This document shows, piece by piece, positions 29,362 to 38,819 of a stretch of 38,915 nucleotides of DNA; the first letter of the stretch is position 1, and the number at the start of each line of letters is the position of its first letter. The notes beneath the pieces were generated by a model that saw only the letters and a list, made by a program, of their open reading frames with translations, did no database searches and had not been told where the DNA came from. Source of the stretch: Caproiciproducens sp. MSJ-32 (lineage in GTDB: Bacteria; Bacillota; Clostridia; Clostridiales; Clostridiaceae); assembly GCF_018918055.1 (NCBI RefSeq), contig NZ_JAHLPS010000049.1, positions 1 to 38,915 of the forward strand, read 5' to 3'. The position numbers were made by a program, and so were the translations under genes.

Positions 29362-30534
29362 TTATTCAAAGGTTCCCTTTACCATAGCTTTTTCACCCTC
29401 AACCATAACTATTCCTTTTGCAATTACCATATCTATATCTAATGTATCCTCGTCAACTAAAACTAAATCTGCATCTTTTCCTTTTTCAATGCTTCCCTTA
29501 TTTTTTAACCTTAATAATTTAGCAACATTTATAGTTATTACTTTTAAAGCTTTTTCTATTTCAATGTTATAAGTTTTTATTGCCTCCCTAACTTCTGAAT
29601 AAAGACTGGATACTTTACATATCCCAAGACCGATTAACTTTTTATCTTCATTAAAAATAGGCATACTTCCATTTCCATCTGAAGAGAAAGTAACATTATC
29701 AATACTTAGTCCTTCCTTAACTATTATACTTAAAGCTTCACTAGCTCTTAATTCCTCAGGTTCTAAAAAATTAGGATCAAAACTTGTTGTTAAATCAATA
29801 TATCCATCCTTTTTTACATATTCCTTTCCAACTTCAAATAATTTTCTGCTTCTATTAAGATGAGTAGGTAAAATTTGAGTTGTAGGAATATCAGTTTCTT
29901 CTATAAGCTTAAATAAACAATCAAGTTTTGCCTTTCCATCTCCTAAATGAACATTAACTATTCCTGCTTTACCAGATAAAATTCCTCCAACCCTAGCACT
30001 AGAAACAGTTTTTATAAACTCATTAAAACTAGCATAAGAACTTCTATGATCTGAAAGTGCTACTTCTCCAACTCCAATTATATTTTCTACAAGCATTAAA
30101 TCTGATTTAATACTGCTGGTTAAGGTTTTTACTGGTATTTCATAGGAACCTGTATAACAATAAGCTGTTATACCTTCTTCTGTCAGTGCTCTAGCCTTAG
30201 CCACTAAACTTGCCATATCCCTGCATACTCCATCTGTACCTATGCATCCAACTACAGTTGTAATTCCAGCTTTCGTTAGCTCAGTCAGAGGTATTTCTGG
30301 GGTTCTAGTCTTAAATCCCCCTTCACCTCCACCTCCTATTATATGAACATGATTATCTATAAAACCTGGGAAAAGTAATTTACCACTCCCATCAATAATA
30401 TTAATATTTATAAAATCTGTTGGAATTTTTATATTATCATAAATTCCTTCTATTTTATCTCCACATAATACTACATCTTTTTTTCCTTGATAGGAAGGGG
30501 AGTAAACTTTTATGCCTTTTATTATAGTTAGCAT
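29362..30534 (-). CDS. iadA: Isoaspartyl dipeptidase
   Basis: IadA splits beta-linked aspartyl dipeptides left from breakdown of damaged proteins. It is a binuclear-zinc amidohydrolase of 390 residues. Metal and substrate sites are GFIDNHVHIIGGGGEGG (HxH, about residues 63-79), YTGSYEIPV, GVGEVALSDHRSS (about 150-160, Glu and Ser/Asp loop), VNVHLGDG and PTHLNR (two His), and FSSDGNGSMP (catalytic Asp, about 281). The tail IEKGKDADLVLVDE is the usual closing strand of the composite beta domain. It follows the TPR gene after 17 bases. Confidence 0.93.
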   Translation of the reverse strand: MLTIIKGIKVYSPSYQGKKDVVLCGDKIEGIYDNIKIPTDFININIIDGSGKLLFPGFIDNHVHIIGGGGEGGFKTRTPEIPLTELTKAGITTVVGCIGTDGVCRDMASLVAKARALTEEGITAYCYTGSYEIPVKTLTSSIKSDLMLVENIIGVGEVALSDHRSSYASFNEFIKTVSSARVGGILSGKAGIVNVHLGDGKAKLDCLFKLIEETDIPTTQILPTHLNRSRKLFEVGKEYVKKDGYIDLTTSFDPNFLEPEELRASEALSIIVKEGLSIDNVTFSSDGNGSMPIFNEDKKLIGLGICKVSSLYSEVREAIKTYNIEIEKALKVITINVAKLLRLKNKGSIEKGKDADLVLVDEDTLDIDMVIAKGIVMVEGEKAMVKGTFE

Positions 30535-30551
30535 TTTATCAACTCCTATAA

Positions 30552-31697
30552 TCAGTTGTTTAGTATTGCCTTTATATTTTGATTGTTGTAAATAGATTTA
30601 GGATATTTTTTTACTAATTCGCTTGCATATTTTTTACTTTCTTTAATATCAATATCCTTATAAATTAAAGCTATTCTATAATAAGCTTCCTGACTATAAT
30701 TACCATAGTCATACGCCGATAAATATTGCTCGTAATATTTTATGGAATTTTCCACTTCATTAAGCCTATCACAAGAAGAAGCTAATAAGAATAATATATC
30801 GTCATGTAAATGATGGTTTTCTGCTAAATTTAAGGTTAATATTAATAACTCTTTAGCTCCCTTATAATTTTTTTCTTCAAAGTAGCTGCTTGCTTTTTCA
30901 TAATTATTTTGAATTTCTTTATTAGTCAAAGGAGGAACTTCATTTTCTTCTTTTAAATTATCGCTTTCTTCCTTATTATTCTCCTCAGCAGCCTTATTAT
31001 TCTCTTTTATTTCTTTGTTACTATCTTCCTCTTCCTTATTTTCAGCTTTGCTATTATCTTCATAGCTTATTTCTTTCTTTTCCAAACTTATGATTTTATT
31101 TATTAAACCACTTTTATAGCCTATTGTTGTTACCGTCATAATAAAAATTAATAATAATAGTGGAACAAATATTTTTTTATTAGATTTTACTTCTAAAACT
31201 TCATTAATTTCTTTATATATTCTTTTTGCTGTTGAATTATTTTTATCTATGGATAGAACCTTATTTAAATATAATTTACTACTATCATAATCTCCTTTTC
31301 TTAAATAACATAAGGCTAATAAATTATTTACTTTTATAAAATTGAAATCACTTTCATTACATATTAAAAGTTTTTCTATAGCTTCATTTATTGATAAATT
31401 ATTCACTAATTTTTCTGCTTCTATAAATAGCTTTTCCCTAACTTCATCTTTATAGGCATCATTTAAATAAGTTTTTGATATTGGATCATTATTATAATCC
31501 TTATTAATTTTCCAGCTTGCAATAGCACCATCTAAATCTCCTTTTAGATATAAAAGAAGTCCCTTTAAATTTAAAATATTTGAATTTCTTAAATTAAGAG
31601 AAATACCCTCTTCACATACTTCTAAAGCTTTATCTATTTCACCTTTATTATATAAACTCAAAGCCTTATTATAATATTTTTTATTTTCGTCCCTCAT
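30552..31697 (-). CDS. Membrane-anchored TPR protein
   Basis: The 381 residues hold TPR helices at about 1-70 (YYNKALSLYNKGEIDKALE, LNLKGLLLYLKGDLDGAI) and 100-170 (LLALCYLRKGDYDSSKLYL). One membrane span follows (IFVPLLLLIFIMTVTTIGY, about 176-194), then a very acidic/Asn-Lys linker (about 200-250) and a second TPR block (255-381, with ASSYFEEKNYKGAKELL and YYEQYLSAYDYGNYSQ). TPRs on both sides of the membrane suggest a scaffold. The C-terminal block resembles YbgF-type repeats. No enzyme domain is present. It precedes iadA on the same strand; no specific function is inferred. Confidence 0.8.
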   Translation of the reverse strand: MRDENKKYYNKALSLYNKGEIDKALEVCEEGISLNLRNSNILNLKGLLLYLKGDLDGAIASWKINKDYNNDPISKTYLNDAYKDEVREKLFIEAEKLVNNLSINEAIEKLLICNESDFNFIKVNNLLALCYLRKGDYDSSKLYLNKVLSIDKNNSTAKRIYKEINEVLEVKSNKKIFVPLLLLIFIMTVTTIGYKSGLINKIISLEKKEISYEDNSKAENKEEEDSNKEIKENNKAAEENNKEESDNLKEENEVPPLTNKEIQNNYEKASSYFEEKNYKGAKELLILTLNLAENHHLHDDILFLLASSCDRLNEVENSIKYYEQYLSAYDYGNYSQEAYYRIALIYKDIDIKESKKYASELVKKYPKSIYNNQNIKAILNN

Positions 31698-31783
31698 AAT
31701 TACCTCTTTATAAAAATAATATTGACTTAGCTACAAATATCATTATTTCTATTATCGTATTTTTTATTTACTTCTTTAAATAT

Positions 31784-31817
31784 AAAAAAAGAAGATTGCT
31801 ATCAATCTTCTTTTTTT
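31784..31817 (-). terminator. Terminator after ptsI
   Basis: AAAAAAAGAAGATTG and CAATCTTCTTTTTTT form a perfect 15-base inverted repeat around CTAT, 7 bases after the ptsI stop. It is nearly the same sequence as the glmM terminator. Confidence 0.88.
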
Positions 31818-31824
31818 ATATTTA

Positions 31825-33444
31825 TTATTCTTGTTCTAAAATTATCTTCTTAGCAGCTAATATTGATGTTGCACTCATTGAGAATTCATCAAGTCCATAT
31901 TCAACTAATGTTGGAATAGCATTTTCGTCTCCTGCCATTTCTCCGCACATTCCAACCCATTTTCCATGTTTATGTGCTCCATCTATAGTCATCTTTATCA
32001 ATCTTAATACTGATGGATGCATTGGATTGTAAAGATATGATACCTTTTCACTCATTCTATCTGCAGCTAAAGTATATTGAATTAAGTCGTTAGTTCCGAT
32101 TGAGAAGAAATCAACATATTTAGCTAATTCATCAGCATATACAGCAGCTGCTGGTATTTCAACCATTATACCCCATTCTATATCTTCTGAGTAAGGAATT
32201 CCTTCAGCTCTTAATTCAGCCTTGCATTCTTCAACAAAAGCTTTAGCTTGTTGGAATTCTTCTAATCCAGAAATCATTGGGAACATTACTGCTAGTTGTC
32301 CATATACTGACGCTCTTAATAATGCTCTTATTTGAACTCTAAATATATCTTTTCTATCTAAGCATAATCTTATAGCTCTATAACCTAAGAATGGATTCAT
32401 TTCTTTTGGTAATGGTAAATATGGTAGAGTTTTGTCTCCTCCGATATCAAGAGTTCTTATAACTACTTTTTTATCTTTCATTATTTCAAGAACCTTCTTA
32501 TATGCTTCAAATTGTTCTTCTTCTGTTGGAGCAGAATCTCTATCCATATATAAGAATTCAGTTCTAAATAATCCTATTCCATCTCCACCATTTGCTAAAA
32601 CAGCTTCAGCATCTGCTGGTGATCCTATGTTTCCGCAAACCTCTATTCTCTTGCCTGACTTAGTTACTGTTTTTACTTCAATAAGTTTCTTTAATTCTTC
32701 TTGTTCTTTTAAGAATTTATCTCTTTTAGCTGTATATTCATCAATAACTGATTGCTCAGGATTTATTATACAAATTCCTTCAATACCATCTAATATTACT
32801 GTATCTCCATTTTTAACTGATGTTGTTATGTCTTTAAGTCCTACTATTGCTGGTATTTCTAAAGTTCTTGCCATAATAGCTGAGTGAGATGTTCTTCCGC
32901 CTATGTTTGTTAAGAAGCCAATAACTTTACTTCTATCTAGTTGAGCTGTATCTGATGGTGTTAAATCATGTGCAACAATAACAGTATTTTCTTCAACTGA
33001 TGCTAAAGAGTTATCTCCTTTTCCTGCTAAGTTTGCAATAATTCTCTTTGAAACATCCTTTATGTCAGCAGCTCTTTCTTTCATATATTCATCTTCCATA
33101 GCTTCAAATATCATTACAAAAGTATTTGTAACATTTTCAACTGCCTTCATAGCGTTTACACTATTTGCTTCTATTTCAGCTAACATACCACCAGTAAATT
33201 CTGGGTCATCTAATAAGGTTAGATGCGCTTCAAAAACTTGTGCTTCATGTTCGCCAATTTCTGCTAGAGTTTTTTCTTTAATAGCTGTTAGTTGTTCCTT
33301 TGCCTTATCTAAAGCTTTTTGCAGAGCTTCTTTTTCTGCTTCTACATTAGTTACTTTAGCATCTGTTATTACTATTTCTTCATGTTCTTGTATAAATACT
33401 TTTCCTATTGCATAACCCTTAGATGCAGCTATACCTTTTTTCAT
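31825..33444 (-). CDS. ptsI: PTS enzyme I (phosphoenolpyruvate-protein phosphotransferase)
   Basis: Enzyme I takes phosphate from PEP and passes it to HPr for sugar uptake by the phosphotransferase system. At 539 residues, slightly under the usual 570, it keeps every domain. The start is [17 protein letters not shown]. The phosphorylated His is in [17 protein letters not shown] (about residue 187). PEP-site blocks are [22 protein letters not shown] and [17 protein letters not shown], with [18 protein letters not shown]. The catalytic Cys is in GMCGEMAGD near residue 500. No ptsH is adjacent. It has its own promoter and terminator, so it is probably monocistronic. Confidence 0.97.
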   Translation of the reverse strand: MKKGIAASKGYAIGKVFIQEHEEIVITDAKVTNVEAEKEALQKALDKAKEQLTAIKEKTLAEIGEHEAQVFEAHLTLLDDPEFTGGMLAEIEANSVNAMKAVENVTNTFVMIFEAMEDEYMKERAADIKDVSKRIIANLAGKGDNSLASVEENTVIVAHDLTPSDTAQLDRSKVIGFLTNIGGRTSHSAIMARTLEIPAIVGLKDITTSVKNGDTVILDGIEGICIINPEQSVIDEYTAKRDKFLKEQEELKKLIEVKTVTKSGKRIEVCGNIGSPADAEAVLANGGDGIGLFRTEFLYMDRDSAPTEEEQFEAYKKVLEIMKDKKVVIRTLDIGGDKTLPYLPLPKEMNPFLGYRAIRLCLDRKDIFRVQIRALLRASVYGQLAVMFPMISGLEEFQQAKAFVEECKAELRAEGIPYSEDIEWGIMVEIPAAAVYADELAKYVDFFSIGTNDLIQYTLAADRMSEKVSYLYNPMHPSVLRLIKMTIDGAHKHGKWVGMCGEMAGDENAIPTLVEYGLDEFSMSATSILAAKKIILEQE

Positions 33445-33525
33445 TACTGAAATTCCTCCTTAAAATTAGCTATAAAATAAAAAATTATATTAAGTACTCA
33501 TCCTATTTCAAATCATACTGAACTA

Positions 33526-33553
33526 ATTATATCATATTTTCAATATATGTTAA
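33526..33553 (-). promoter_or_regulatory. Promoter of ptsI
   Basis: Minus strand TTAACA (33553-33548), a 16-base spacer and TATAAT (33531-33526) with a TGA extension. The start codon is about 80 bases downstream. Confidence 0.6.
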
Positions 33554-33687
33554 CAATAAATATTCAGATTTTTTATAATTTTTTCGTTTTTTGTCTTAAA
33601 AATTTGTAATTTCCAGGGGTTTTTTTACTTAAGTATTATTTTTTGAAAAAAATATGTAATTTTTTTCTATATTTTGCAGCTATTATT

Positions 33688-34725
33688 TTATAAATCATCA
33701 ATCAAGGCCGCTGCCTTGGCATAAGCTGTGGATCTAGCCTCAAAAAAGTCTGTTTTTACAGAATTTGAATCAGCTAGTATATCTACCCATTTAGCCGGAT
33801 TTTCATTATATCCTTCATATATATAACCAAAGCCAATAGCCTTCATTCTTATATTACCTAGGTATTTTATATAGTTAGTTATTAGATCCTTATTTATACC
33901 TTGAATTTTATCGCCTATAACATAATGGCCCCATTCTATTTCGTTTTTTACTCCTTCTTTCATCATTTCTACTAATTCTTTTTTAATATCCTCAGTAAAT
34001 ATTTCGGGATTTTCATTTTGTAATTCTTTTAATATGTTTCTAAACAACCAAAGATGGGTATTTTCATCTCTATTTATATATCTAATTACTTGAGCAGAAC
34101 CTGACATTTTTTTATTTCTTTCTAAATTATAGAAGAACATAAAGCCTGAATAAAAATATATTCCCTCAAGGATATAATTTGCCATTATAGTTTTTAATAA
34201 GTTTTCAGTATTAGGATTATTAATAAAATTATTATATAAATCTCCAATAAATTTATTTCTCTTTAATAAAATCTCATCATCTTTCCATTGGTAAAGAATT
34301 TCATTTCTTTTTTCTGGTGAACAGATAGTATCTAACATATAACTATAACTTTGTGAATGGACAGCTTCCTGGAAGGCCTGAATTGTTAAGCATAGATTTA
34401 TTTCACTTGCAGTTATATAGTTATTTATGTTAGATAAATTTGCTGTCTGTATTGAATCTAAAAAGATTAAGAATGATAGTATCTTATCGTATGCAATTCT
34501 TTCCTCTTCTGTAAGCTTATCATTATAATCTTTTAAATCTTGAGCTAGATTTATTTCTTCTGGTATCCAAAAGTTGTTCATTCCCTGCCTGTACCAGTTT
34601 GAAACCCAAGTATACTTCATGTTATTAAAGTCATTTAAATTTGTAGTATTCCCATTTATAATTCTTTTTTTTGATATCTCTATATCTCCAAATTCATTAA
34701 ATAACGGCTTCTTATTTACATCCAT
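33688..34725 (-). CDS. nrdB: Class I ribonucleotide reductase, beta (radical) subunit
   Basis: The beta subunit holds the di-metal centre and tyrosyl radical that start ribonucleotide reduction. The 345 residues carry the ligands in order: Asp in FLDSIQTANL (about 85), Glu and His in FQEAVHSQSYSY (with the radical Tyr four residues after the His), Glu in EGIYFYSGF, and Glu/His in RDENTHLWLFRN. The C-terminal tail (TKAAALIDDL-like end AKAAALIDDL) docks into the alpha subunit. The ATG at 34725 has GGGGGA at suitable distance; a longer frame to 34776 overlaps the end of the alpha gene and is rejected. It lies 31 bases after it. Confidence 0.93.
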   Translation of the reverse strand: MDVNKKPLFNEFGDIEISKKRIINGNTTNLNDFNNMKYTWVSNWYRQGMNNFWIPEEINLAQDLKDYNDKLTEEERIAYDKILSFLIFLDSIQTANLSNINNYITASEINLCLTIQAFQEAVHSQSYSYMLDTICSPEKRNEILYQWKDDEILLKRNKFIGDLYNNFINNPNTENLLKTIMANYILEGIYFYSGFMFFYNLERNKKMSGSAQVIRYINRDENTHLWLFRNILKELQNENPEIFTEDIKKELVEMMKEGVKNEIEWGHYVIGDKIQGINKDLITNYIKYLGNIRMKAIGFGYIYEGYNENPAKWVDILADSNSVKTDFFEARSTAYAKAAALIDDL

Positions 34726-34756
34726 CTTATTTTCCCCCTTATTCAATAGACAATTT

Positions 34757-36988
34757 TTATGCAGAACAGCTTTCACAATCGCTTACTGATAAAGATTTAG
34801 ACCTTACGTAATATATTGATTTTACACCAACCTTGCAAGCTTCTATATATAAATTCATTATTTGTCTCATAGTATAATTATTTGTAATATAAAGATTGAA
34901 GGACTGTCCTTGATCTATATGTCTTTGTCTAATTCCATTAATTTGAACAGACCACTTTTGATCTATATTGTAAGCTGAATTATAGTACCAGTAATTTCTT
35001 TCATTTAAATTTGGTGCAGTTTTTGGAATTATGCTTCCCTTCTTTTCTTCCAGCCAAAACCTTAAAATTACCGGATCTACACCTTCTGATGTTCCTGCAA
35101 TAGTTGCTGTTGAACCATTAGGAGCAATTGCAATTAAATAACCATTTCTCATTCCATATTTCTTTACTTCTTCTCTTAATTTATTCCATTCTTCTGATTT
35201 ATATCCCCTAAGTTCAAAGTACTCTCCAGTTTCCCAATCTGAACCTCCAAAATAAGAATAAGCTCCCTTTTCCTTTGCAATATTATTACTTGCCTTTATA
35301 GCATAATAATTTATTTTTTCATAAACTTTATCTGCAAATTCCTTATGTTTTTCATCAGTCCAATGAATCATATTATTTACAAGCATATGATGATATCCAC
35401 TTGTTCCTAATCCTATTGATCTGTATCTTTTATTTGTTACCTCTGCAAAAGGAACTGCATAATAATTTAAATCAATAACATTATCCATTGCTCTTATCTG
35501 CGTCTCTACTACATAGGATAATTCCTCGTCATTATTTACATCTACATTTCCTAAAACAATTGAAGAGAGATTACATACAACAAAATCTCCTGCTTTAGTT
35601 TTTTCTATAATTACCTTATCTCCACTTTCATCTATTATTTCTGCCTGCTGAATGTCCATAGGACTCATATTTTGCATTATTTCAGTGCAAAGATTTGAGG
35701 AATATATCATACCTTTATGCTTATTTGGATTCATTTTATTTACTGTATCTCTAAAGAAAGCAAAAGGTGTGCCTGTTTCTGCTGCACTTTTTATTATAAG
35801 TCTTACTATATCTTTAACTGACATAACTCTTTTGCTTATTCTGTCATCCTCTACACATTCGTAATATCTCTTTTCCCACTCTTCCCCATAATAATCTTCT
35901 AGTGAATATCCTTTAACTAATTTAATTTCATGTGGACACATCATATACCAATCAGCATCTATATCATTTTCTGCAAGCCTCCAAAATAAATCTGGATAGC
36001 ATATTCCTGGGAAAACATCATGTGCTTTCTTTCTGTCATCGCCATTATTTGTTTTTATTTGAAGAAAATCAGGTATATCTTTATGCCATATGTCTAACCA
36101 TATTGCCACTGAACCATTTCTAACACCTAATTGATCTACTGCTATAGCTGTATCATTAAATAGTTTTATCCATGGTATAACTCCTCCAGAAGCTCCTTTA
36201 AACCCTCTTATTGGCGAACCAGATGCCCTAACCTTTCCTATGTATATGCCCATTCCTCCACCAAATTTTGATACTTCTGCAAAGTTATCTAAAGACTTAT
36301 AAATTCCCTTTAAACTATCATCTATAGAATCTATAAAGCAGGAACTTAACTGATAGAAGGGTTTTCTTGCATTTGACATAGTAGGAGTTGCCATTGTTGC
36401 TTTTAAAGAACTTAAAACATTATAAAACCTCTTTGCCCATTCTACCCTTATTTCTTTTTTCTCTGGAATTGCTAAATGCATGGCTATTCCCATAAACATC
36501 TGCTGAGGCAGTTCTAATAGGCTTCTATCATAATCTTGAATTAGATATCTGCTCGCTAAAAGATTAATGCCGCTATAAGTAAAAAGGAAATCTCTCTCTG
36601 GCTTGATTTCTTTTTCTAACTCTAAAATCTCCTCCTTACTGTAATTTTCTAGTATATATTTCCCATAAAGGCCCTTCTCTGTTAAATCAGAAATAAATTC
36701 ATATAAATTACTATACAGATTTTTTTCTTCTAAAATACCTCTTTTTTCTTTAATATTGTCATAAATCTTAAGGACAAATAATTTCGATGCTGCAAATTGC
36801 CAGTCTGGTTCCATATCAGATGTTAATTCTAATGCTGTCTGCATTACTGAATCTCTTATTTCTTCATTGGTCATATTTGGTCTAATTATATTTATTAGTG
36901 CTTTCCTAAGTTTTTCTTCTGTATATATCCCCCTATTGCCGTCAATACCCTCTAATGCTAGCTTACAAATACTATTTAAATAATCCAT
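34757..36988 (-). CDS. nrdA: Class I ribonucleotide reductase, alpha (catalytic) subunit
   Basis: The alpha subunit reduces ribonucleotides to deoxyribonucleotides. The 743 residues show the disulfide/active-site set: Cys in FYQLSSCFIDSIDDS (about 203), the NxCxE block SSNLCTEIMQ (about 435), Cys in FVVCNLSSIVLG, PNGSTATIAGTSEGVDP (phosphate site, about 640) and the mobile tail CESC that is re-reduced by thioredoxin-like partners. The allosteric dGTP/dATP loop GASGGVIPWIKLFND and AVDQLGVRNGS are present. No clear ATP-cone is seen at the N terminus, so overall activity control may be lacking. The beta gene follows directly. Confidence 0.94.
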   Translation of the reverse strand: MDYLNSICKLALEGIDGNRGIYTEEKLRKALINIIRPNMTNEEIRDSVMQTALELTSDMEPDWQFAASKLFVLKIYDNIKEKRGILEEKNLYSNLYEFISDLTEKGLYGKYILENYSKEEILELEKEIKPERDFLFTYSGINLLASRYLIQDYDRSLLELPQQMFMGIAMHLAIPEKKEIRVEWAKRFYNVLSSLKATMATPTMSNARKPFYQLSSCFIDSIDDSLKGIYKSLDNFAEVSKFGGGMGIYIGKVRASGSPIRGFKGASGGVIPWIKLFNDTAIAVDQLGVRNGSVAIWLDIWHKDIPDFLQIKTNNGDDRKKAHDVFPGICYPDLFWRLAENDIDADWYMMCPHEIKLVKGYSLEDYYGEEWEKRYYECVEDDRISKRVMSVKDIVRLIIKSAAETGTPFAFFRDTVNKMNPNKHKGMIYSSNLCTEIMQNMSPMDIQQAEIIDESGDKVIIEKTKAGDFVVCNLSSIVLGNVDVNNDEELSYVVETQIRAMDNVIDLNYYAVPFAEVTNKRYRSIGLGTSGYHHMLVNNMIHWTDEKHKEFADKVYEKINYYAIKASNNIAKEKGAYSYFGGSDWETGEYFELRGYKSEEWNKLREEVKKYGMRNGYLIAIAPNGSTATIAGTSEGVDPVILRFWLEEKKGSIIPKTAPNLNERNYWYYNSAYNIDQKWSVQINGIRQRHIDQGQSFNLYITNNYTMRQIMNLYIEACKVGVKSIYYVRSKSLSVSDCESCSA

Positions 36989-36999
36989 TACAATTCCCC

Positions 37000-37015
37000 C
37001 TACAATATATAGTAT
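37000..37015 (-). promoter_or_regulatory. Possible NrdR box upstream of nrdA
   Basis: ATACTATATATTGTAG matches 12 of 16 bases of the NrdR box as I remember it (ACACTATATATAGTGT). A weaker relative (TATCAATATGTTGTAT) lies about 43 bases further upstream, near four helical turns. NrdR represses ribonucleotide reductase genes in many bacteria. It is suggestive only, because AT-rich DNA gives chance matches. Confidence 0.35.
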
Positions 37016-37113
37016 ATTATTGTCAATTCAACCACAATTCACATACAACATATTGATATTATAGTTTTATTTTTCTCCTTTGTAAAATAGGATAAATTAT
37101 CCCAATATAAAGA

Positions 37114-37145
37114 GAAATGGAGATATTAATTAATATCTCCATTTC
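37114..37145 (-). terminator. Perfect 32-bp palindrome between the ArsC-like gene and nrdA
   Basis: GAAATGGAGATATTAA is followed at once by its exact complement TTAATATCTCCATTTC, with no spacer; in RNA the middle bases form the loop. It is 14 bases after the ArsC-like stop. The sequence after it on the minus strand (TCTTTATA) is only weakly T-rich. Confidence 0.6.
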
Positions 37146-37159
37146 CCTTTAATTATTAC

Positions 37160-37534
37160 TTATTGATAATTTTTATCTTTTACTAACTTTTCTTTCCATT
37201 CTTCTTCTTTAAAACCAACTAAGACTGTATCACCATCAACAAGAATTGGTCTTTTTACTAACATTCCATTTGATGATAATATATCAAGTAATTCTTCTTC
37301 TCCAAGAGTTTTTACTTTATCTTTTAACTGCATTTCCCTATATAAAACTCCTGAGGTATTGAAAAACTTATTTATTTTAAGACCACTCTTATTTAACCAT
37401 TCTTTTAATTCTTCCTTTGTTGGGTTTTCTTCTGCTATATTTCTATCTATAAATTCTACCTTATTTTCTTGCAAAAACTTTTTAGCCCTTTTACAAGTTG
37501 TGCATTTTGGATATTCTATAAATAATACTGCCAT
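37160..37534 (-). CDS. ArsC/Spx-fold thioredoxin-like protein
   Basis: The 124 residues follow the ArsC-family pattern: FIEYPKCTTCKRAKKFLQEN (CxxC-type active Cys in KCTTCKR), FIDRNIAEENPTKEELKEWL, KFFNTSGVLYREM and LVKRPILVDGDTVLVGFKEEEW. This pattern covers glutathione-independent reductases of the YffB/ArsC type as well as Spx/MgsR regulators; the CxxC makes a Spx-like redox switch possible, but length and RPILVDG favour an enzyme-like member. The ATG at 37534 has AAAGGAGG upstream. It starts 13 bases after the histidine kinase stop, so both are probably co-transcribed. Confidence 0.82.
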   Translation of the reverse strand: MAVLFIEYPKCTTCKRAKKFLQENKVEFIDRNIAEENPTKEELKEWLNKSGLKINKFFNTSGVLYREMQLKDKVKTLGEEELLDILSSNGMLVKRPILVDGDTVLVGFKEEEWKEKLVKDKNYQ

Positions 37535-37547
37535 ATTTATCCTCCTT

Positions 37548-38819
37548 TTACTCCTTTGGCAAAATAATAAATATTTTAAACATATCTCCTTCAATTGCAA
37601 TATTAATGCTTCCATTATGAAGCTCAACTATGCTTTTTGATATTGCTAAGCCTAAGCCAGAACCTTCAACAGAAGAATTTCTAGATTTATCTGCTCTTGC
37701 AAATCTTTCAAACATTTCTTCACCATTAAAATTCATTTCATAATTTGCAATATTTTTAAAAGCTACTTCTACTGAATTTTCTTTATCAATTACATCTACA
37801 TATACTCTTGTATTAGGCAAGGAATATTTTAAAGCATTTACTATTATATTTTCAAATACTCTAGATATCAGGTTTCCATCTAAATCAAGAAATATTTCTT
37901 CTGCGTTAGTATTAACTTTAAATTCTATTTTCTTTTCTTCATATAAACTAGAATATTCCCCAACTCCTTGATGAATTAGTGAAATTATATCTAATTTTGA
38001 CTTTTCAATCTTCATTTTTCCGCTATTTAATTTTGAAACTTCAAACAAATCTTCTATTAATGATTGCAATCTCCTTGAGTTTTTTTCTAATATTCTTAAG
38101 TAATCTATTCTTTCTTGTTCTGTTATATTTTTATTATTTAGTATATTGACATAATTAATTATTGACGTAAGGGGTGTCTTTAAATCATGGGATACGCTTG
38201 AAATTAATTCAGTCTTTATTTTTTCATTTTTAACTTGTTCCTTTAAAGCTATCTTGTATCCAGTTTTCATCTTATTTATATTCTCTACTAATTCCCTTAC
38301 TTCCCTTTCTCCTATATCATCAATAGTATAATCAAAATCCCCTGAATAAATCTTTTTTAAGCCATCATTAATTATTGATATATCTAAACTTTTCTTTAAA
38401 GAATACAAAACAGTTACTAATGGAATAAGAATTAATATCAAGGTTCCCTTAAATGGATATCTAGTAAGAAATGTAACTAATATATTTTCATTTTTTATTC
38501 CTGCAACTAAATATAAATAAATTAATATAACTCCTATGGCTATTCCAAAGGATAATAGTATTTTATTTCTAGTATTTCTATACTTCAATCCATATTTTAA
38601 AACATAAAATAAATTTTTAAACACTCTTATTTCTAAATGAATATTGTTTCTATTAAATAGTAAATTTATAATAAGTTTTAGTCCTAATAAAGCTGTAATT
38701 ATTGTAGCAGTAATAAGAACCTTTGCTGTAATTGATTCTGTTTTTATAAGATAAAAATATACTGATGGATCTCTATAATAAATAATGAAGAAAATAATAA
38801 TTACTATGTGAAAACAAGC
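37548..38819 (-). CDS. Sensor histidine kinase, N-terminally truncated by a junction
   Basis: The cytoplasmic half is complete. HAMP-like linker SGDFDYTIDDIGEREVRELV (about 93-115 from the GTG at 38624), H-box VSHDLKTPLTSIINYVNIL with the phospho-acceptor His, N-box NALKYSL, and the G-box GSGLGLAISKSIVELHNG are present. Two membrane spans precede (ILLSFGIAIGVILIYLYLV, LILILIPLVTVLYSL). The GTG at 38624 lacks a ribosome site. The frame stays open upstream to 38819 and encodes a further membrane segment (VIIIFFIIYY... ITATIITALLGLKLIINLLF), with no start codon, before a TAG. The real gene therefore extended further and is interrupted. No response regulator is in the window. Confidence 0.85.
   Translation of the reverse strand, partial: ACFHIVIIIFFIIYYRDPSVYFYLIKTESITAKVLITATIITALLGLKLIINLLFNRNNIHLEIRVFKNLFYVLKYGLKYRNTRNKILLSFGIAIGVILIYLYLVAGIKNENILVTFLTRYPFKGTLILILIPLVTVLYSLKKSLDISIINDGLKKIYSGDFDYTIDDIGEREVRELVENINKMKTGYKIALKEQVKNEKIKTELISSVSHDLKTPLTSIINYVNILNNKNITEQERIDYLRILEKNSRRLQSLIEDLFEVSKLNSGKMKIEKSKLDIISLIHQGVGEYSSLYEEKKIEFKVNTNAEEIFLDLDGNLISRVFENIIVNALKYSLPNTRVYVDVIDKENSVEVAFKNIANYEMNFNGEEMFERFARADKSRNSSVEGSGLGLAISKSIVELHNGSINIAIEGDMFKIFIILPKE

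Noticed and set aside
32432..32887. 151-codon plus-strand frame opposite ptsI
   Set aside because: Antisense shadow of a strongly conserved enzyme.
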